Assembly (NCBI GenBank): GCA_021443845.1
Contig: JABUTA010000005.1
Coordinates: forward strand, 4,050 to 36,070
Direction of reading: 5' to 3'
DNA from: Parasporobacterium sp.
GTDB taxonomy: Bacteria > Bacillota > Clostridia > Lachnospirales > Lachnospiraceae
Length of the DNA stretch: 32,021 nt
Each line of letters starts with the position of its first letter. Position 1 is the stretch's first letter. Shown here in pieces: positions 27,157 to 32,021 of this stretch. The position numbers were made by a program, and so were the translations under genes. Under the pieces are notes generated by a model. It was not told the origin of the DNA. It did no database searches and saw nothing but the letters and a program-made list of their open reading frames with translations.

Positions 27157-27953
27157 TAATTCTGACCTCCTTCCTCAGATCCGCCTTCGCTGTCTGCTGC
27201 TGCATCTGCGCTGTCGCCCTGAGTTTCCTGTGTCGCATCTGCTCCACCTTCACTGTCTGCTGCCTCTGCGTCTGAACTTTCGCCCTGAGCTTCCTGTGCT
27301 TCGCTGTCTCCTGCATCAGCTGCTTCAGCTGACTCTGCAGCTGATGCCGCCTCAGCATTAGCTGCTGTAACTGCTGCTGCATCAAAGTCTTTCTGTTCCG
27401 GAATACTTACTTCACCGGTGTTGCCCATACCTGCTGAATAACGAACACCGGTAAGTGTCCTTACTCCATCAATGTCCATTGTTGTGTATGTTGTAAATTC
27501 ATCAATTGCGATAGCTATCTGACCATCTTCAGTTTCGGTCCATTTACCGGTCGTATAGCTTACACTGCTGTCGACTTTTACAGCGATAAGTGCATTCTTG
27601 CCCTCGGTATTTTCCTGGTCATAAAGATCAGCTGTACTTACGACAACGTTTATCCCGCCCAATGATGATGACTGCTCATGAGTTTCATAGAAACGAACTG
27701 TGACTGTTCCAGCCATTGCCGGTGCTGCTGCAGCTTCAGATTCTGATGATCCTGATTCGCCTGAGCCTGCTTCACCACCCTGACTTTCACCGTCCTGTCC
27801 ATCACCTTCTTCGCCTGATTCAGCTGATGTATCTGCTGCGGTCTCATAGTTTTCACCAATCTGTGGTTTGATAATTCCGGAACATCCGCTTAAGGTAAAT
27901 AACGATAAGATCAGTACACCTGCAAGAATCAGAGTTATTATCCTGCTTTTCAT
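27156..27953 (-). CDS. lipoprotein with acidic low-complexity flanks and a small beta-rich core domain of unknown function
   Basis: 265 aa; lipobox LFTLSGC. Core AGTVTVRFYETHEQSSSLGGINVVVSTADLYDQ...TTGKWTETEDGQIAIAIDEF between S/E/G/A/D/Q-rich tracts. Stop/start junction TAATG with the GH3 at 27156. Confidence 0.8.
   Translation of the reverse strand: MKSRIITLILAGVLILSLFTLSGCSGIIKPQIGENYETAADTSAESGEEGDGQDGESQGGEAGSGESGSSESEAAAAPAMAGTVTVRFYETHEQSSSLGGINVVVSTADLYDQENTEGKNALIAVKVDSSVSYTTGKWTETEDGQIAIAIDEFTTYTTMDIDGVRTLTGVRYSAGMGNTGEVSIPEQKDFDAAAVTAANAEAASAAESAEAADAGDSEAQEAQGESSDAEAADSEGGADATQETQGDSADAAADSEGGSEEGGQN
27183..27320 (-). repeat. imperfect coding repeats in lipoprotein C-terminus
   Basis: Encodes QEAQGESSDAEAADSEGGADAT / QETQGDSADAAADSEGGSEE, two imperfect copies. 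Confidence 0.6.
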
Positions 27954-28072
27954 AAATTTTCCCCTTTCATAAGTTTAGTTTTGTCCGCCTTAAATCTATC
28001 ACCTTTCAACGATTATTTTTTTCTATTGCATATATGGCAGTTTTTCTTTCACGAATTGCAGATAAACAGAAT

Positions 28073-28099
28073 AAGGGTACAGCCTTGCTATGTACCCTT
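28073..28099 (-). terminator. intercistronic stem-loop between the two lipoprotein genes
   Basis: Perfect 9-bp inverted repeat AAGGGTACA / TGTACCCTT with a 9-nt loop. Confidence 0.5.
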
Positions 28100-28137
28100 A
28101 CCCCGTTTATTTATGAAAGGAAGCCTGATAATATCAA

Positions 28138-29061
28138 TTATTTATCAGTTGGCTGCGTTGTTGCTGATTCAGCTTCTGAGTCTGCACCATCAGAAGCACC
28201 TTCTGCTGCTGCTTCGTCGCCTTCTGAAGCACCTTCTGCTGCCGCTTCGTCGCCTTCTGATGTGCCTTCTGCTTCATCCGCAGGTTCCTCAGCCTGTTTT
28301 GCTGTTACAGCTACAGGTTCTGATACTTCTGAATCCACATAAATATCTGAATTACTGATAATCTTTACAGTTGCTGAATATTCAGCTGCAGGATCATCTA
28401 CAGTAAATTCAACTGTTGCATCATATGAAGCTCCGCCTGAAGAACCGCCGGCGCTGCCGCTGTCACCTTCTTCGCCGCCTGCTTCGTTTTCTTCTTCATC
28501 GGATTTCACTTCATCACTTTTAAGTACTTTTGTGTCAATAACTTCGTTGTCTTTGTAAAGTGTTACTTCATAATCAGCTTTTGACTCATATCCTGTACCT
28601 GCAACTGTACCAATATCAACTGTAATTGTTTTGCCGTCAATCTCAGCAGTAAAATCAGCAGGTGTATCATATACAGCTACATAAACACCTTCTGCTGCAG
28701 GACTGTTGACAGTCTTGCCGTCACTTGTTTTACTCATAACGTATACATGATATGTCTCACCCGGAGTAAGGGACCACATTGGGATGTTGTTTGAATAAGA
28801 TTCTTTTCCTCCCCTGAGGTCATTTGATTCATTAACAGGAAGTTCAGCATCTTTTCCATCTTCAACAGCAAAGATTCTTACACGATAAGATTCCGCATCT
28901 TTATTTCCTGAAAATGAATAATCACCGGTTGTAAAATTGAAGCTCAGATCACTAACCTGACCTTTTGCAGATCCTGATCCTCCACATGCTGCCAGTGAAA
29001 CGATCATGCATAATGCAACTGCACATACCAGTATTTTCTTAATAATATTTCTGTTCATCAT
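28138..29061 (-). CDS. lipoprotein with Fn3-like domains and acidic low-complexity tracts
   Basis: 307 aa; lipobox MIVSLAACGG. SDLSFNFTTGDYSFSGNKDAESYRVRIFAVEDG...LTPGETYHVYVMSKTSDGK is Fn3-like. Start overlaps the upstream GH3 stop (ATGA). Confidence 0.78.
   Translation of the reverse strand: MMNRNIIKKILVCAVALCMIVSLAACGGSGSAKGQVSDLSFNFTTGDYSFSGNKDAESYRVRIFAVEDGKDAELPVNESNDLRGGKESYSNNIPMWSLTPGETYHVYVMSKTSDGKTVNSPAAEGVYVAVYDTPADFTAEIDGKTITVDIGTVAGTGYESKADYEVTLYKDNEVIDTKVLKSDEVKSDEEENEAGGEEGDSGSAGGSSGGASYDATVEFTVDDPAAEYSATVKIISNSDIYVDSEVSEPVAVTAKQAEEPADEAEGTSEGDEAAAEGASEGDEAAAEGASDGADSEAESATTQPTDK
28193..28258 (-). repeat. 33-bp tandem repeat x2 within lipoprotein C-terminus
   Basis: GAAGCACCTTCTGCTGCTGCTTCGTCGCCTTCT repeated once with one mismatch, encoding SEGDEAAAEGA twice. 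Confidence 0.85.
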
Positions 29062-32003
29062 GCTGTTCCTTTCTTTGCTTTTTTCTTTGATTCTGTTCCC
29101 TTGATTCCCGGAATTGTAATCTTAAATGTAACAAGAACTGCTGCCGCCAGGAGTAATACACATAAAGCGATCAAAGGAATGAGCCAGTAACGTGTAAGGT
29201 CTAAAGTTGTTCCTGCCGCACCTTCTGCATTTACATATCTGTAAAGGAAATTCTTGGCATTCTTAAACAGCATTTCCTTACCGTAATCGCTCTCTAAAAT
29301 GTTAGCACTTAAGCCTGTGTTTTCTATTGACCAGTCGCCAATGAACAGAAGTGTTCCTGCACCGGCAAAGATCTGATTATCAACTATCATGTATTTACCG
29401 GTCATATCCTTTGAGTATCCGTCTGTTGCTACTGTTCCGATGAAGCCCCATTCGTTACGCAGTATCTGATTGTTTAATCCACGGCAGGTACATGTTTCCA
29501 TAGGTCCTATACGGTTGTAAGAAGCCATTACACCTGATGCTCCGCCTTCTTTTACAGAGTATTCGAATGGTCTCAAGTAGATTTCACGTATAGCCTGTTC
29601 GGTTGTCCATGTGTACATGCCACCACGTCCGTTGTCGGTTTCATTAAGTGCAAAGTGCTTGATCAGACAGTAAACACCTTCGCCCTGCTGTGCCTTAACC
29701 TGTGATGCTCCGATTTTTCCTGCGAGGAATCCGTCTTCTGAATAATATTCACCATTTCTTCCGCCATAAGGTGTACGATGCGTATTCATTGCAGGTCCAT
29801 TTATAGAAGCAAATCCGCCTGTTACTGCTTCCTTACCGATTGCTGAACCGATCTTTGCTGCAAGTTCAACATTCCAGGTAGCTGCTGTTACAGGTTCTGC
29901 TGCATACTGGTTTCCGGCCTTATTAGAGTTAAGTGAAGATACACCGCTAGGTCCTTCTGTGTTTGCAGTTGCTGTAACACCAACTTTGTCAATGGCAAGT
30001 GTTCCTGTAAAGCCTTCCTTAAGAGTACCGATCATTTCGTCAATTGAAAGCTGTGCAACAAATTCATCCCATTTTGCATCATCGTACGCTATGCCCTTCA
30101 TGTCATCTATCATGATGCCTTTTTCCTGATCTGATGCAAATACAAAATCAGGATCCTTATAAGTATCACCTGCAGTAAGGTCAACATCTGAACCGCCTAC
30201 TGAAGTGATCATATACTCAACCATTTCAGGACTCATGTTGATCACAAGTTTTCTGATGTAGTTTCCGAGGAATGTATTAGGATTTGTGTTTTCAAAATCT
30301 TTTCTTGAAAGATACGGTTTTTCCTCTGTACCAATATTTCCGTCTGTGTATGCTATGTCAAACTGGTTTTCAGCAACTACAAGATCACTGCTTCGTTTTC
30401 CAACACCGTCATCATTGTACACAGCGTCAGCTGCTACCTTATAAACTATAGGCTCTATGCCTTCTTTTACATTATGGCTGTCTGTTGAAACATAGAGCAT
30501 GTAATCGCCTGCTTCAAGAAGATAGCAGCCATTTCCTTTTGCATCATAGCTTGCAAGTTCATCTACATCCAGCTTAAGAGTAACTGTCTCACTCTTACCC
30601 GGCTCAAGAAGATCTGTTTTTGCAAATGCACAAAGAGATTTTGCAGCTTTTTCAATGCCATTTTCTTTGTCATACTCTGTATAAGGTGATGCAAAGTAAA
30701 GTTCAACTACATCTTTACCTGCTACAGAACCTTTATTTGTTACCTTGACTTCAATGCTGATCTGTCCATGGATGTCTCCAAGATCAGTTTTTGTTACTTC
30801 CCAGTCAAAGTCTGTATAGCTGAGTCCGTAACCGAACGGCCACTGAACAACACCTTCATATCCATCTCCGTATTCATTTGAAACAGTATCCCAGAATCCT
30901 TCAGCATCTGCTGTTTCATACCATTTATATCCTACATAGATGTTTTCATAATAATAGTTAATTGCACCATCAACTTTATTGTCGATTGTGTATTCAACAC
31001 CGTTTACATTATTTGTTACGCTTGCAAATTCATCAAAGTTTTCATAAGTACCTGCAAGTGAAGTATAGAATGTAGGTGAAGACTCATGCTCATATGCATA
31101 TGTGTCTACCATTTTACCTGATGGATTTGTTTCACCGATAAGACAGCTTACAACTGAATATGTTCCTCGGCCGCCCGGCTGTCCGATCCATAATACTGCA
31201 TCTGCATACTCCTCAAGAGGTCCGCATTCCATTGCGTTACATGTATTAAGAAGAACAATAACCTTGCTGTAGTTTTCTCTTGCTGCTTTCAGCATGTCTA
31301 TCTCAACCTGCTGTAATTCAAGATAGCTCTTGCCTGCATCACCGTAGCTTGTCTTATGGTCTGAAAGGCTTACACTTCCAAGAAGAGTTTCATCACCCAT
31401 ATCCATAGGAAGGTCATTATTTTCACCACCCATACGGGCAAGAGTTACGATCGCAACATCACCACTTTTTCCGCCTTCAACAAGAAGGTTTTCGTAATCG
31501 CTGATCTCACGGTCATAAATGGTAAAGTCACCGCCTGTCATTTCTGCCTGGCCTTCTTTGGTATCTCTGTCGCCAAAGTTCTTTGTGTAGTATTCACGAA
31601 GCGACGGATTGATTGTAAAGTCATAATATTCAAATGCGTCATAAAAGTCACTTCTGTCACCGGTGGTGTTCCATGAAACAGATCCGGCTCCGCAATAAAC
31701 AGGATTATGTGAAGCATATCCGATCAGGGATACATTTCTCTCACTTTCACTGAGTGGAAGTGCCCCGTTTTTGTTTTCAAGCAATACAACACCCTCCGCA
31801 GCCTGTTCCATGGAAACCTGACGTCCATTTTCCAGTGCTTCATCTGCTGTATACTCTACAGATAACTCTGCATCAGTAAACGTTCCGCTCCACCAATACG
31901 TTATCTGTTCGTCATAGGTTTTTGCAACTACACTTGTCACAACAACAAGTATTACCAGCACTAGTGCGATTGCAGAACCGAGTATTACTTTCCCTTTTTT
32001 CAT
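29058..32003 (-). CDS. membrane-anchored GH3, inverted domain order, TM at both ends, divergent active-site motifs
   Basis: 981 aa. N-terminal TM (VILGSAIALVLVILVVVTSVVA), AEGVVLLENKNGALPL, MGGENNDLPMDMG, WPFGYGLSYTDF, NTEGPSGVSS, MNTHRTPYGGRNGEYYSEDGFL, KHFALNETDNGR, EWGFIGTVATDGY; C-terminal TM (WLIPLIALCVLLLAAAVLVTF). RBS AAGGAGG. Confidence 0.92.
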   Translation of the reverse strand: MKKGKVILGSAIALVLVILVVVTSVVAKTYDEQITYWWSGTFTDAELSVEYTADEALENGRQVSMEQAAEGVVLLENKNGALPLSESERNVSLIGYASHNPVYCGAGSVSWNTTGDRSDFYDAFEYYDFTINPSLREYYTKNFGDRDTKEGQAEMTGGDFTIYDREISDYENLLVEGGKSGDVAIVTLARMGGENNDLPMDMGDETLLGSVSLSDHKTSYGDAGKSYLELQQVEIDMLKAARENYSKVIVLLNTCNAMECGPLEEYADAVLWIGQPGGRGTYSVVSCLIGETNPSGKMVDTYAYEHESSPTFYTSLAGTYENFDEFASVTNNVNGVEYTIDNKVDGAINYYYENIYVGYKWYETADAEGFWDTVSNEYGDGYEGVVQWPFGYGLSYTDFDWEVTKTDLGDIHGQISIEVKVTNKGSVAGKDVVELYFASPYTEYDKENGIEKAAKSLCAFAKTDLLEPGKSETVTLKLDVDELASYDAKGNGCYLLEAGDYMLYVSTDSHNVKEGIEPIVYKVAADAVYNDDGVGKRSSDLVVAENQFDIAYTDGNIGTEEKPYLSRKDFENTNPNTFLGNYIRKLVINMSPEMVEYMITSVGGSDVDLTAGDTYKDPDFVFASDQEKGIMIDDMKGIAYDDAKWDEFVAQLSIDEMIGTLKEGFTGTLAIDKVGVTATANTEGPSGVSSLNSNKAGNQYAAEPVTAATWNVELAAKIGSAIGKEAVTGGFASINGPAMNTHRTPYGGRNGEYYSEDGFLAGKIGASQVKAQQGEGVYCLIKHFALNETDNGRGGMYTWTTEQAIREIYLRPFEYSVKEGGASGVMASYNRIGPMETCTCRGLNNQILRNEWGFIGTVATDGYSKDMTGKYMIVDNQIFAGAGTLLFIGDWSIENTGLSANILESDYGKEMLFKNAKNFLYRYVNAEGAAGTTLDLTRYWLIPLIALCVLLLAAAVLVTFKITIPGIKGTESKKKAKKGTA

Positions 32004-32021
32004 CTCGTTCTCCTCCTTTTT

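Noticed and set aside
27125-27385. Overlapping + and - ORFs in the lipoprotein repeat region
   Set aside because: Same low-complexity artefact; the lipoprotein frame has the lipobox and RBS.
1406-32003. Catalytically dead pseudo-GH3s or disrupted genes
   Set aside because: All seven frames are intact and retain candidate nucleophile Asp and acid/base Glu; only the 32003..29058 motifs are unusual, and are reported separately.

Overview
The window looks like a carbohydrate-degradation locus from a Gram-positive, probably clostridial/Lachnospiraceae-like bacterium (lineage is inference). Almost everything is on the minus strand. In transcription order: a double membrane-anchored GH3 (32003..29058), two Ser/Glu-rich lipoproteins, and a GH3 with a polytopic membrane N-terminus (27156..23482). 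A lone plus-strand GH2 enzyme (21031..23367) follows. Then comes a long minus-strand series: secreted GH3 (20783..17643), CBM-like protein, secreted GH3 (16815..13138), CBM-like protein, membrane GH3 (12336..9238), secreted GH3 (9060..5272), CBM-like protein, membrane GH3 (4378..1406), and a partial xylulokinase (1352..<1). All seven GH3 proteins show the inverted (circularly permuted) domain order, GH3_C/Fn3-like half first and TIM-barrel half last. This order is known from ruminal beta-glucosidases such as Ruminococcus albus and Butyrivibrio fibrisolvens BglA. The most interesting signals are: (1) seven permuted GH3s in one locus with three different surface-display architectures; (2) a repeated unit of secreted GH3 - small CBM6/35-like secreted protein - GH3; (3) acidic Ser/Gly/Glu/Asp/Ala low-complexity tracts at unrelated positions in five proteins, several apparently inside folded domains; (4) intercistronic stem-loops after every secreted GH3 but after none of the CBM-like genes; (5) a polytopic-membrane/GH3 fusion; (6) one GH3 with substitutions in two normally conserved active-site motifs. 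No CRISPR, tRNA, rRNA or transposase was seen.
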